A stretch of 64,000 bases of DNA from SCTG01 sp964384595 (GTDB taxonomy: Bacteria > Nitrospirota > Nitrospiria > Nitrospirales > NS-4), in assembly GCA_964384595.1 (NCBI GenBank), contig CAYLLY010000002.1, positions 1 to 64,000 of the forward strand. The letters run 5' to 3'. Of the stretch, positions 1-7,266 are shown one piece after another; position 1 is the stretch's first letter, and each line of letters starts with the position of its first letter. The translations under genes and the position numbers were made by a program. The notes beneath the pieces are model-generated. The model worked only from the letters and a program-made list of their open reading frames with translations. It was not told where the DNA came from and made no database searches.

Positions 1-379
1 TGGGCGCATCCTGCTCCGCCAGCTCCAGCGCCATCGTCAAGGCCGCCGCGCGCGAGGGGGCGGGCAACACGCGCAACAGGGCGGGACTCTCCCGGCACAC
101 CTTCAGCGCGATGGCCACGGATCGTTCACTCAGCGCCACAACCAGGTCGATCCAGGCCACCAACTCGCCGGCGGACAGCACGTCCAGCACGTGAGGCAAG
201 GCCTCGACGGCGGCGGACGCCGCTTTTCCGGAGTTCTCCCGCAGCTCGGAGAGCAGTTCGAGGACGGCCGGGCCCTGGCCCGAACCAGCCAGGCGTCCCG
301 CGAGGCCCGCCGCGGCCCCCCGATCCAGGTCCTCGGCCAGCCAAGCGGTCAATCTCTTAGACAGGTCGTCGTGAGTCAT
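1..379 (-). CDS. N-terminal part of an alpha-helical protein, possibly NorD/CbbO-like (partial, runs off window)
   Basis: Only about 126 N-terminal residues are visible, beginning MTHDDLSKRLTAWLAEDLDR; the reading frame stays open to base 1. The segment is Leu/Ala-rich and fully helical in character, with repeated patterns such as LVAWIDLVVALSERS followed by ALKVCRESP. These resemble the helical repeats that precede the VWA domain in NorD/CbbO-type activators. A CbbQ-like AAA+ ATPase, the usual partner, lies 700 bases away on the same strand, which supports the idea but does not prove it. The ATG at 379 lies 12 bases after a TATAAT box (392-397, minus strand) and has no Shine-Dalgarno. Function is inferred weakly; an unrelated HEAT-like protein is possible. 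Confidence 0.5.
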   Translation of the reverse strand, partial: MTHDDLSKRLTAWLAEDLDRGAAAGLAGRLAGSGQGPAVLELLSELRENSGKAASAAVEALPHVLDVLSAGELVAWIDLVVALSERSVAIALKVCRESPALLRVLPAPSRAAALTMALELAEQDAP

Positions 380-391
380 AAACAGGGCGCG

Positions 392-397
392 ATTATA
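392..397 (-). promoter_or_regulatory. Candidate -10 box of the leftmost minus-strand gene
   Basis: On the minus strand this reads TATAAT, 12 bases before the ATG at 379. The hexamer 17 bases upstream (TTCTCT, 415-420) is a poor -35. The predicted leader is only about 5 bases. Confidence 0.45.
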
Positions 398-420
398 GCA
401 CAGGGGTTCCACGGAGAGAA

Positions 421-449
421 TTGACTCAACCGAGTTTCACGCTTAGAAT
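421..449 (+). promoter_or_regulatory. Promoter of the FTR gene (TTGACT-N17-TAGAAT), probably leaderless
   Basis: A near-consensus -35 (TTGACT, 421-426) and -10 (TAGAAT, 444-449) are separated by exactly 17 bases. The ATG of the next gene starts at 455, only 6 bases past the -10, so transcription should begin at or next to the start codon. Confidence 0.65.
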
Positions 450-454
450 GCGCC

Positions 455-862
455 ATGCCCGAGCCCAGCGAGAAGAGCCTCGAGAAGATGCGGAAGTTCG
501 TGAAGGGCTTCGCGGAGAAGTCCGGCACGACCATGCACCCCAATCCGGCCGTCACGGAGGCGGTGGTCACGGGGCTGGCCGCCCACGTGGACGAGTTCGG
601 CCGGCCGCTCTGCCCCTGCAATTTTTATCCGGACAAAAAAGCCGAAGCGAAGCTACGGCGCTGGATCTGCGCCTGCGACGAGATGCAGATCTACAAGTAC
701 TGCCATTGCCTGCTGTTCGTCCGCGAGGATGGTCTGCCGATCACCGAGTACCTGCCGGAAGACCACGAAGGCCGGAAAACGTACGGGCTGGTCACCGATC
801 CGACGCCCGACAAGGGGCGCGCGCTCCGGCACCAGGCCCCGAAAGAGCCGTCCACCCCTTAA
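455..862 (+). CDS. Ferredoxin:thioredoxin reductase, catalytic (beta) subunit
   Basis: A 135-residue protein with the diagnostic FTR cysteine layout: C53-P-C55, 16 residues, C72-A-C74, 8 residues, C83-H-C85. In the Synechocystis enzyme the equivalent cysteines hold a 4Fe-4S cluster next to a redox-active disulfide that reduces thioredoxin; here C55 and C85 would form the disulfide and C53, C72, C74 and C83 would bind the cluster. The second motif is CAC instead of the usual CPC, but all six cysteines are kept. No variable (alpha) subunit is nearby, as is common for non-phototrophic FTR-like proteins, whose electron donor and target are less certain. The gene converges on and overlaps the stop of the next minus-strand gene. 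Confidence 0.9.
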   Translation: MPEPSEKSLEKMRKFVKGFAEKSGTTMHPNPAVTEAVVTGLAAHVDEFGRPLCPCNFYPDKKAEAKLRRWICACDEMQIYKYCHCLLFVREDGLPITEYLPEDHEGRKTYGLVTDPTPDKGRALRHQAPKEPSTP

Positions 863-1104
863 AAGGCATCCTGATCGTCGATTTCCCGGCCTTTGGGCAG
901 CATGTCCAGGAGGTGATCGCGCTCCTTCAATTCAGGGTCGTTGCGGAATTCATCGATCTCTTCCGGAGTCGGCGGCTTCATAATCGGCCCGACCGGTTTC
1001 AGCTTCCGGAAAGCCTGCCGCTTCGTCTCCTCCGGATCGAGCGCTTTTGCAGTCTCCTCCGACGGAGTCTCGTTCGGTTTTTTCTCCTGTTTGTCGGTAC
1101 CCAT
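859..1104 (-). CDS. Small charged protein of unknown function
   Basis: About 81 residues, rich in Glu, Lys, Asp and Pro, with no membrane segment or cysteine. The C-terminal half contains PTPEEIDEFRNDPELKERD and looks like an isolated helical peptide. Two in-frame ATGs exist (1110 and 1104). The second has the better AAGGG spacing (8 bases), so I chose it. The gene starts just after the CbbQ-like gene and is probably co-transcribed with it. Its stop overlaps the stop of the FTR gene on the other strand. I recognise no family; a CbbQ-linked accessory protein is only a guess from position. Confidence 0.6.
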   Translation of the reverse strand: MGTDKQEKKPNETPSEETAKALDPEETKRQAFRKLKPVGPIMKPPTPEEIDEFRNDPELKERDHLLDMLPKGREIDDQDAF

Positions 1105-1115
1105 ACGCATCGCCC

Positions 1116-1931
1116 TTAAAACACCGCCGTGACGATCTCCCGCAGGCTGCGCTGCATGTCGGCATCGTCCGTGATCGGCCGGATGATCGCGGCCTCGCAG
1201 GCCGCCTGGGGACTGACGCCCTGCCCCACCAACTCGCCCGCGTAGATCAGCAGGCGCGTGCTGACGCCTTCTTCCAATCCGTGATTCTTGAGGTTGCGGA
1301 CTTTTTCGCCCACCGTGACGAGTCCCACCGCGATCTCCTTGTCCACGCCGGCCTCGCGCTCGATGATGCGGGCTTCCAGGTCGCGCGGGGGGTAGGTGAA
1401 CTCGATCGCCATGAAGCGCTGCTTCGTGCTCTGCTTCAGGTCCTTCAGCACGCTTTGATAGCCGGGGTTGTAAGAGATGACGAGCAGGAAGTCATCCACC
1501 GCCTCGATCATCTGGCCTTTCTTCTCGATCGGGAGGAGGCGCCGGTCGTCGCTGAGCGGATGGATGATGACGGTCGTGTCCTTGCGGGCCTCGACGATTT
1601 CGTCCAGGTACACGATCGCGCCGTGCTTCACCCCCAGCGTCAGCGGGCCGTCCACCCACACCGTCTCCTCGCCCTTGAGGAGGAACCGGCCGACCAAATC
1701 GGACGCGGTGAGGTCCTCGTGGCAGGCGACAGTGATCAAGGGGCGGCCGAGCTTATGGGCCATGTACTGGACGAACCGGGTCTTGCCGCAGCCCGTCGGC
1801 CCCTTGAGCATCACCGGCATCTTCGAGGCGGCCGCCGCTTTGAACAGGCCGATCTCGCCGTTGACTTCGGCGTAGAACGGCTCGGTCTTGACCAGAAACT
1901 GTTCGATCCCCTGCTCCAACCCCTTGGCCAC
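1116..1931 (-). CDS. CbbQ/NirQ/NorQ-type MoxR-like AAA+ ATPase
   Basis: A 271-residue AAA+ protein. Walker A is GPTGCGKT (44-51), Walker B IVYLDE (106-111), sensor-1 region SYNPGY (153-158) and KQRF (170-173) carries the likely arginine finger. The set and length match the CbbQ/NorQ group, which works with a VWA protein (CbbO/NorD) to remodel metalloenzymes such as Rubisco or nitric oxide reductase. No such target gene is in the window, so the substrate is unknown. The start is GTG at 1931, preceded by GGAGGA six bases upstream. It is divergent from the Slp gene, and the AT-rich element between them may serve both. Confidence 0.88.
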   Translation of the reverse strand: MAKGLEQGIEQFLVKTEPFYAEVNGEIGLFKAAAASKMPVMLKGPTGCGKTRFVQYMAHKLGRPLITVACHEDLTASDLVGRFLLKGEETVWVDGPLTLGVKHGAIVYLDEIVEARKDTTVIIHPLSDDRRLLPIEKKGQMIEAVDDFLLVISYNPGYQSVLKDLKQSTKQRFMAIEFTYPPRDLEARIIEREAGVDKEIAVGLVTVGEKVRNLKNHGLEEGVSTRLLIYAGELVGQGVSPQAACEAAIIRPITDDADMQRSLREIVTAVF

Positions 1932-1962
1932 CGGTTTTCCTCCAGAGTTCCGAACCCTCGGC

Positions 1963-1972
1963 TATAATATAG
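1963..1972 (+). promoter_or_regulatory. Near-palindromic AT element: -10 of the Slp gene, possibly shared with the divergent CbbQ-like gene
   Basis: TATAATATAG lies in otherwise GC-rich sequence. On the plus strand TATAAT (1963-1968) ends 7 bases before the ATG at 1976, so the Slp mRNA may be leaderless. On the minus strand the same element gives TATTAT, with TTGTGG 18 bases upstream as a possible -35 for the CbbQ-like gene. Confidence 0.5.
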
Positions 1973-1975
1973 GAT

Positions 1976-2515
1976 ATGAGGGCGCTCCCACAACTCCTCT
2001 GTCTGAGCCTGCTCGTCCTGCCCGGATGTGTCTCCTCGGAACTGGTGACGCAGGAGATGGAATCCCAGATCGCCAGGGACCTGCCGTTCGAGTCGCTCAA
2101 GGCGGAACCGGAGAAGTTCAAGGGGCGCGTGGTTGTTTTGGGAGGAAAAGTGCTCACAGCCAAGCGGCTCAAGGAAGGCACCCAGGTCGAAGTCTTGCAG
2201 TTGCCGCTCGACGGCGCGGACGCGCCGATCATGAACCTCCCGCAGTCCAAGGGCCGGTTCCTGGCCTACCAGGAAGCGTTTCTCGATCCCGCCACGCTGC
2301 CCGCCGGCACGGCCGTCTCCATGATCGCGGAAGTCACCGGGTCCAAGACCATGCCGCTCGACGAAGTGACCTATGCCTATCCGACTCTGAAGGTCCGCAC
2401 GCTCAAGGTCTGGCCGGAGCAGCGGTACCTGCCCTGGCCTGGGCCCTACTACCCTTACATGTACCGCTACCCGTACCATCCGTTCTATCCCCGCTGGTGG
2501 GACCCTTGGTACTAG
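1976..2515 (+). CDS. slp: Slp-family outer-membrane lipoprotein
   Basis: A 179-residue lipoprotein precursor. The signal peptide has a Leu-rich core and a lipobox LPGC with the acylated Cys at 18. The mature part contains the Slp/YeaY pattern: a loop of the type LKAEPEKFKGRVVVLGGKVL followed by a second domain ending in TLKVRTLKVWP. Slp proteins are starvation- or stationary-phase-induced outer-membrane lipoproteins of poorly defined role. The C-terminal 27 residues are unusually aromatic (many Tyr, Trp, Pro), as in other Slp homologues. The AGGA before the ATG is only one base away, too close to act as a ribosome site. It converges with the DUF2156 gene, the stops overlapping by 4 bases. Confidence 0.82.
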   Translation: MRALPQLLCLSLLVLPGCVSSELVTQEMESQIARDLPFESLKAEPEKFKGRVVVLGGKVLTAKRLKEGTQVEVLQLPLDGADAPIMNLPQSKGRFLAYQEAFLDPATLPAGTAVSMIAEVTGSKTMPLDEVTYAYPTLKVRTLKVWPEQRYLPWPGPYYPYMYRYPYHPFYPRWWDPWY

Positions 2516-3423
2516 CCAGGACTAATGATGAAGGACTCGACCAGTCTGATCGGATGATAGGCGAGTTTGGCGCGGCGGAGGCCGTCGAGGCCTGAATCGT
2601 CCATCGTGTTGATGAACTCGTAGCCCTCCAGTTCGCGGCAGAACTCGCGGAAGATGTACGCCCCCAGCCCCTTGACCTGACGGTCGGCGATCTCGAACAG
2701 CACGCAGAACGTTTGCGCGTTGAGCGGGTAGCCGAACGTATAGGCCGCGATCCGCCCTTCCACTTCGACGACGCGCCCCACGAGTCCCAGGTCCGCCGCA
2801 TGGGTGATTCCGTAACGGTGGGCGTGCCCGGCATCCGTTGCGAGATGCACCGCCAGATCGGAAGCGCCGTCCGGCTGCACGCCCTCGCGCCAGCGCCGGA
2901 ACAGCGCCAAGCACGCCTCGGTATCATCCGAACGAAATGCACGGAGCCGCGGACGCGCCTGCTTCACGCAATGGTTGTAGTCCACACGCTGACTTTTGTA
3001 GCGGTCTCCGTGCAGCCCGGCAAGCTCGTTCCGCCGGTAGAGATAGTCCGGTCCCTTGGACATCACGCGATAGTCCAGGTCGCGGCAGCAGACGGCCAGG
3101 CTCTCAGGCGTGTTTTCGATGCGGGTCAGCGCCTGCATCTTGTTCCGTTCGGACAGAACGGCAAAGGCTCCGGTCATCGCTGGCCCGCAGGGATCAGGGC
3201 CCATCGGCGGAAGCGCAAGGAAGCAGCCCTCATTATGGCATGCGACCAGACAGAGATGGCCCTCCAGTTCCATCCATTCGTACGTGAAGAGGTCGCGCCA
3301 GATGGCATGATACGGAAAGGAGTATGCGGCAAGCTGGTCCCCCGGCACCGGGTGGGCGGACAGCCGGGTCTCGAACCACGAGCGGTCTTCCAGCATGAGC
3401 GGACGGAGGGACGGCGCCGGCAC
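2512..3423 (-). CDS. DUF2156 / phosphatidylglycerol lysyltransferase C-terminal-like (GNAT-fold) protein
   Basis: About 303 residues with the two-lobed acyltransferase pattern of DUF2156: RPLMLEDRSWFE near the N-terminus, QRVDYNHCVKQ at mid-length and a C-terminal GNAT-like lobe (GRIAAYTFGYPLN, KGLGAYIFREFCREL, GLDGLRRAKLAYHP). In MprF the same fold transfers an aminoacyl group from tRNA to a lipid; this soluble version lacks the flippase domain, so the acceptor is unknown. The frame extends upstream to a TTG at 3480, but the family normally starts a few residues before RPL. I therefore chose the GTG at 3423, five bases after the YkgJ-like stop; no good Shine-Dalgarno is visible. Confidence 0.75.
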   Translation of the reverse strand: MPAPSLRPLMLEDRSWFETRLSAHPVPGDQLAAYSFPYHAIWRDLFTYEWMELEGHLCLVACHNEGCFLALPPMGPDPCGPAMTGAFAVLSERNKMQALTRIENTPESLAVCCRDLDYRVMSKGPDYLYRRNELAGLHGDRYKSQRVDYNHCVKQARPRLRAFRSDDTEACLALFRRWREGVQPDGASDLAVHLATDAGHAHRYGITHAADLGLVGRVVEVEGRIAAYTFGYPLNAQTFCVLFEIADRQVKGLGAYIFREFCRELEGYEFINTMDDSGLDGLRRAKLAYHPIRLVESFIISPG

Positions 3424-3427
3424 GGGT

Positions 3428-4003
3428 CTACCGCGCCGGCGGGACTGTAGAGGACCGCAAAGCACTGGTGAGGCGGTCAAGGTGTCTCAGAACAATTACA
3501 TCGTCTTGAAACTCTCCTATTAACTGCTGATTAGAAGTCAAAATATGAACTGTTTCTTGAGATTCAAGAACGGCGGCAATCCGTTCGATGTAGGCCCGCG
3601 ATTCCGGGCTGTCCCGGTTGTCCCGGATGAAGGGGCACTTGCTGTCCCAGCCCATGACCACCCCGAAATGGGCAAGATCCCACATGATGGCGACCGGGTA
3701 GAGACGGCAATCCAGGGGACGATCTTCGTAAATCCCGCAGCGGCCGGTCTGCGGATCGAACGCCGGGCACCGGTAGCCTTCTCCGTGCGGCACCACGGCG
3801 ACCTTCGAGCCCGCGTGATCCGGAAAGGCCTCCGGGGACATGCCGCGCGCGATAGCCGCCCGGATCTCCTCCCGCGTGAAGTAGGGACGCAGCGCGCTGT
3901 CCCGCTCGGGAAAGCGGCAGCAGACGTCGCAGGCGAAGCAGACCCGGCCCGGCACGATCTGCTCGACGACCACCGGCAATGCGCGGAGCTTCGGCGTTTC
4001 CAT
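3428..4003 (-). CDS. YkgJ-family (UPF0153) cysteine-cluster protein
   Basis: A CxxCxxCC motif (CFACDVCC, eight residues) sits near the N-terminus, followed by CPAF, CGIYEDRPLDCRLYP and a later Cys. This is the conserved layout of YkgJ/Fli-B-like proteins, thought to bind a metal or Fe-S centre. Function is unknown in general. An upstream in-frame ATG at 4015 overlaps the predicted -10 box (TACAAT, 4014-4019), so it should not be on the mRNA; METPKLRALP at 4003 is the better start, giving about 191 residues. The gene lies directly upstream of, and is probably co-transcribed with, the DUF2156 gene. Confidence 0.85.
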   Translation of the reverse strand: METPKLRALPVVVEQIVPGRVCFACDVCCRFPERDSALRPYFTREEIRAAIARGMSPEAFPDHAGSKVAVVPHGEGYRCPAFDPQTGRCGIYEDRPLDCRLYPVAIMWDLAHFGVVMGWDSKCPFIRDNRDSPESRAYIERIAAVLESQETVHILTSNQQLIGEFQDDVIVLRHLDRLTSALRSSTVPPAR

Positions 4004-4013
4004 GGGCGGAATC

Positions 4014-4042
4014 ATTGTACATCACGGCGTATCGGCAGCCAA
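4014..4042 (-). promoter_or_regulatory. Promoter of the YkgJ-like gene (TTGGCT-N17-TACAAT), very short leader
   Basis: On the minus strand the -35 is TTGGCT (4042-4037) and the -10 is TACAAT (4019-4014), 17 bases apart. The predicted start of transcription falls within about 4 bases of the ATG at 4003 and rules out the upstream ATG at 4015. Confidence 0.55.
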
Positions 4043-4049
4043 CGTCCAC

Positions 4050-4078
4050 TTGTTCCCGCGAGTCCCCCATGGTAGGAT
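4050..4078 (+). promoter_or_regulatory. Promoter of the nfu operon (TTGTTC-N17-TAGGAT)
   Basis: TTGTTC (4050-4055) and TAGGAT (4073-4078) are 17 bases apart. The predicted start near 4085 leaves a leader of about 20 bases that includes the GAGG ribosome site before the GTG at 4104. It is arranged back to back with the promoter of the YkgJ-like gene. Confidence 0.5.
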
Positions 4079-4103
4079 AATTGCATCCTTGAGGAAGACA
4101 GGA

Positions 4104-4355
4104 GTGGACGCAACCCAGAGTCCTGCAAGCTCTCTCACGCGCCGGGTCCAGGATGCGCTCAACGGCATCCGGCCGGCCCTGCAGATGGACGGCGGCGATT
4201 GCGAGTTGCTCGAGGTTTCCGCCGACGGCACCGCGAAAGTCCACCTCAAGGGCGCATGCACCGGATGTCCGGCCTCCAGCATGACCGTCACGATGGGCAT
4301 CGAGCGCCGGCTCAAAGCCAGCGTTCCTGAGATCACGCGGGTCGTCGCGGTATAA
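4104..4355 (+). CDS. NifU C-terminal-domain Fe-S scaffold/carrier (Nfu)
   Basis: An 83-residue stand-alone NifU-like domain. It contains QMDGGDCELLEV and the CxxC cluster-binding motif in GACTGCPASS, the hallmark of Nfu proteins, which carry a 4Fe-4S cluster to apo-enzymes. The frame stays open upstream to 4002, but the GTG at 4104 preceded by GAGGAAG gives the normal family length and start. It is the first gene of a plus-strand series that includes a radical-SAM enzyme (6105-7250), a plausible client that needs Fe-S clusters. Confidence 0.88.
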   Translation: MDATQSPASSLTRRVQDALNGIRPALQMDGGDCELLEVSADGTAKVHLKGACTGCPASSMTVTMGIERRLKASVPEITRVVAV

Positions 4356-4364
4356 CCCTTCATT

Positions 4365-5837
4365 GTGGGTGTGATGGATCGCACAACCGCACTGGCCGGC
4401 CATCCGCCGACTGAGTTGCTCCTCGACACCCACCGCGCGCACAGCCGCCGAGTCCGGTCCCGCCTCGTCGAGGCGGGCCTGCACGACGGCGCCACCTGGC
4501 GCATCTCCCCGACTCCGTTTCTCCTGACGTCCGCCGACCTCGCCGCCATTGAATCGCTGGGCCTTCACCTCCTCCGCTTCACCCGGGCCCTGAACCGCCT
4601 GTACTACGACAGCGTCCGCGGCGTGCAACCGCGATGGGCGGCCGAGTGCCTGGATCAGGGCAAGCCGCCCGATCTCCTCGACGACGCGCGCATGAACCGG
4701 TTCCACGCGGCCTTGCCCGGCGTGTTCCGCCCAGACCTGATCCTCACCGAGGACGGGTTCATGATCAGCGAGCTGGATGCCGTGCCCGGCGGCATCGGGC
4801 TCACCGGCTGCATGGCCCAGGCCTACGCCGACCTCGGCTGGCCGATCATCGGAGGCCGCAACGGCATGGTCGAGGGGTTCGGGAAGATGATCCGCAGTCT
4901 TCAGACTGCCCGTCCAGCATCGCTTGCGATCGTCGTGTCGGAAGAATCCAAGGACTATCGCCCCGAGATGCGCTGGCTCGCGGCGCGCCTGCGCGAGACC
5001 GGCCTGCCGGCGGAGGCCGTGTCGCCGGGTGATGTAATATTCACGGAAGATGGCCTCTCCCTCGGAGAGGCCAAGGCCGTCACCACGCTCTACCGGTTCT
5101 TCGAATTGTTCGATCTGAAAAACATTCCGAAGGCCGAGTTGCTGCTCTACGCAGTCAAAAAGGGACGCGTCACGATGACCCCGCCTGCCAAGCCGTGGCT
5201 CGAAGAGAAGATGGCCTTCGCGCTCCTGCACCACCCCGCGCTCGAGCCTTACTGGCGACAGGAGCTGGGTCAGGACACGTTCGAACTCCTCAGCCGGCGG
5301 ATGCCCAGGACCTGGATTCTCGATCCGCGCCCGGTGCCGCCGCACGCCGTCATTCCCGGCCTCACCGTGGAGGGGCGCGGCGTCTCCGACTGGAAGACCA
5401 TCGCGGGATTGGGCCAGAAGGGCCGCCGGTTCGTGCTCAAGCCTTCCGGCTTCTCGGAGCTGGCGTGGGGGTCGCGCGGCGTGTCGGTGGGCCACGACCT
5501 GCCGCAGAAGGAATGGGCCGACGCCCTCGACGCGGGACTCTCGTCGTTTCCAAAGGTGCCGTACATCCTCCAGGAGTTCCGCAAGGGCCGCCGCGTGGCC
5601 GCGAGCTGGCACGATCCGGTCACAGACGAGATTGTGTCCATGCAAGGCCGCGTGCGTCTCTCTCCCTATTATTTCGTGGCCGGCCCCCCTCCCACTACCG
5701 TGGAGCTGGCCGGCATCCTGGCGACCGTGTGCCCGTTGGACAAGAAACTCATCCACGGAATGACCGACGCGGTAATGGCGCCCTGCGCTCTGGCCCGCCC
5801 CGGCGAAGCGGCGTCCACGGTGGTGCCGACGCCATGA
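4365..5837 (+). CDS. ATP-grasp-like protein of unknown substrate
   Basis: A 490-residue protein (start GTG 4365, or ATG at 4374). The central part has FMISELDAVPGGIGLTG, a motif shared by uncharacterised ATP-grasp-like proteins. The C-terminal half has FVLKPSG (around residue 360), a glycine-rich stretch (AWGSRGVSVG) and ILQEFRKG (around 400). These match the nucleotide-binding Lys and the hinge strand of ATP-grasp ligases. Such enzymes join a carboxylate to an amine through an acyl-phosphate. I cannot name the substrate. The 3' end overlaps the glutaredoxin-like gene by 4 bases, so the two are translationally coupled. Confidence 0.6.
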   Translation: MGVMDRTTALAGHPPTELLLDTHRAHSRRVRSRLVEAGLHDGATWRISPTPFLLTSADLAAIESLGLHLLRFTRALNRLYYDSVRGVQPRWAAECLDQGKPPDLLDDARMNRFHAALPGVFRPDLILTEDGFMISELDAVPGGIGLTGCMAQAYADLGWPIIGGRNGMVEGFGKMIRSLQTARPASLAIVVSEESKDYRPEMRWLAARLRETGLPAEAVSPGDVIFTEDGLSLGEAKAVTTLYRFFELFDLKNIPKAELLLYAVKKGRVTMTPPAKPWLEEKMAFALLHHPALEPYWRQELGQDTFELLSRRMPRTWILDPRPVPPHAVIPGLTVEGRGVSDWKTIAGLGQKGRRFVLKPSGFSELAWGSRGVSVGHDLPQKEWADALDAGLSSFPKVPYILQEFRKGRRVAASWHDPVTDEIVSMQGRVRLSPYYFVAGPPPTTVELAGILATVCPLDKKLIHGMTDAVMAPCALARPGEAASTVVPTP

Positions 5838-6079
5838 CGCTGTACCACGTCCTCTGGTGCCCGGAATGTCAGCTCGTGAAACAGAAGCTGGACGAGCTCG
5901 GCCTCGCGTATGAAGACGTCATCGTGCCCGACATGCGCCCCCACCGGACGCAGGTCCATGAGGTTTCGGGCCAGTACTACGTCCCCGTGCTCAAGGACGG
6001 CGACCGGGTGTTGAGCGAGACGCGGGACATCCTGTCCTATTTGGAAACAACGCACGGCTCGAAGGCCGCGCGATCATAA
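5834..6079 (+). CDS. Glutaredoxin / GST N-terminal-like thioredoxin-fold protein
   Basis: An 81-residue protein with strand-helix start MTLYHVLWCPECQLVKQKL. The redox motif is C9-P-E-C12, in place of the usual CPYC. A cis-Pro segment (YYVPVLKDG) and the closing ETRDILSYLE helix complete the fold. It probably acts in thiol-disulfide exchange or glutathione-type binding. Its ATG overlaps the stop of the ATP-grasp-like gene, implying a shared function. Confidence 0.8.
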   Translation: MTLYHVLWCPECQLVKQKLDELGLAYEDVIVPDMRPHRTQVHEVSGQYYVPVLKDGDRVLSETRDILSYLETTHGSKAARS

Positions 6080-6104
6080 ATCATAGCGGGAGGGAACCCC
6101 GACG

Positions 6105-7250
6105 ATGGAGACCTGGCGGCAGGCCCTGGCGAAGAGCATCACGAAACCCGAGGAGTTGGCCAAGCATCTGGACGTGGACCCGGCCGCTATCGCGGACGTG
6201 ACGGCGGAGTACCCGATGCGCATCACGCCGATGTGGCTGAAGCTCATCAAGGAGAAGGGCGACGCGTTCTGGCGCCAGGTGGTCCCCGAGCCGGACGAGC
6301 TGACCGACGACAGCCCCGCGGACGATCCGCTCCACGAGGAGCTGGACAGCCCCGTCCCCCATCTGGTGCATCGCTACCCGGACCGCGTCCTCTTCATGGT
6401 GACCAACCAGTGCCCGATCTACTGCCGGTTCTGCACCCGCAAGCGGCTCGTGGGCAAGCCCGGCTTCCTCAAGCCGGGCGAGCTGGAGCGCGTGGTGAAG
6501 TATCTGCAGGCGCACCAGGAAGTACGGGACATCATCCTCTCCGGCGGCGACCCGCTGCTGCTGCCCGACCACCTGCTGGAGCGCATCCTGAAGGCACTAC
6601 GCACGGTGCCCCATCTGGAGATCATCCGGATCGGCTCTCGCGTCCCCGGCAGTCTGCCCGAGCGGATCACGCCGGAGCTCTGCGAGATGATCAAGCAGTT
6701 TCACCCGCTCTACATGAACCTCCATTTCAACCATCCGGACGAGCTGACGCCAGAGGTCAAGGCCGCCTGCGGACTGCTCGCGGACGCGGGCGTGCCGCTG
6801 GGCGCGCAGACCGTCCTGCTCAAGGGCGTCAACGACGACCCGGCGGTGATGATGCGCCTCGTCCACCAGCTCCTGCTGGCGCGGGTGAAGCCCTACTATC
6901 TCTACCAGGCCGATCTGACCCGCGGCACGAACCACCTGCGCACGACGGTCGAGGCCGGCCTGGAGATCATCAAGGCCCTGCAGGGCCACACGAGCGGCAT
7001 GGGCGTGCCGCACTTCGTGATCGACGCGCCGGGCGGCGGCGGCAAGGTCCCGCTGCTGCCGGCGGACTATCTCGTCAACCTCACGCCGGAGCAAGCCACC
7101 CTCACCAACTACGAGGGGAATACCTATACGTACCCGCAAGCCACACAGCCGGACGGCAACGGCGACGGCAAGCGCCGCGAGCTGCCGATGGTCGCGGTGC
7201 CCTCCTCCACGTCCACCGGCTGTGGCATGGCTGACTCCATGCTCGGATAA
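6105..7250 (+). CDS. kamA: KamA-family radical SAM enzyme (lysine 2,3-aminomutase type)
   Basis: A 381-residue radical-SAM, PLP-dependent enzyme. The 4Fe-4S/SAM motif is C103-PIY-C107-RF-C110. The PLP lysine is K314 in DAPGGGGK, and D270 (YLYQADLT) and D307 match the two aspartates that hold the substrate lysine in the Clostridium enzyme. This favours lysine 2,3-aminomutase, giving beta-lysine, over a loosely related mutase. EpmB, which modifies EF-P, is shorter and is the main alternative. A GGAGGG ribosome site precedes the ATG. Neighbours are the ATP-grasp-like and glutaredoxin-like genes upstream and dCTP deaminase downstream. Confidence 0.87.
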   Translation: METWRQALAKSITKPEELAKHLDVDPAAIADVTAEYPMRITPMWLKLIKEKGDAFWRQVVPEPDELTDDSPADDPLHEELDSPVPHLVHRYPDRVLFMVTNQCPIYCRFCTRKRLVGKPGFLKPGELERVVKYLQAHQEVRDIILSGGDPLLLPDHLLERILKALRTVPHLEIIRIGSRVPGSLPERITPELCEMIKQFHPLYMNLHFNHPDELTPEVKAACGLLADAGVPLGAQTVLLKGVNDDPAVMMRLVHQLLLARVKPYYLYQADLTRGTNHLRTTVEAGLEIIKALQGHTSGMGVPHFVIDAPGGGGKVPLLPADYLVNLTPEQATLTNYEGNTYTYPQATQPDGNGDGKRRELPMVAVPSSTSTGCGMADSMLG

Positions 7251-7266
7251 ACGGGCTGGGCGGCGC

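Noticed and set aside
3564..5756. Long open frame of 730 codons on the minus strand across ykgJ, nfu and the ATP-grasp-like gene
   Set aside because: It is antisense to three genes with clear motifs; its composition (His, Arg and Gly runs) is the shadow of GC-rich codons.
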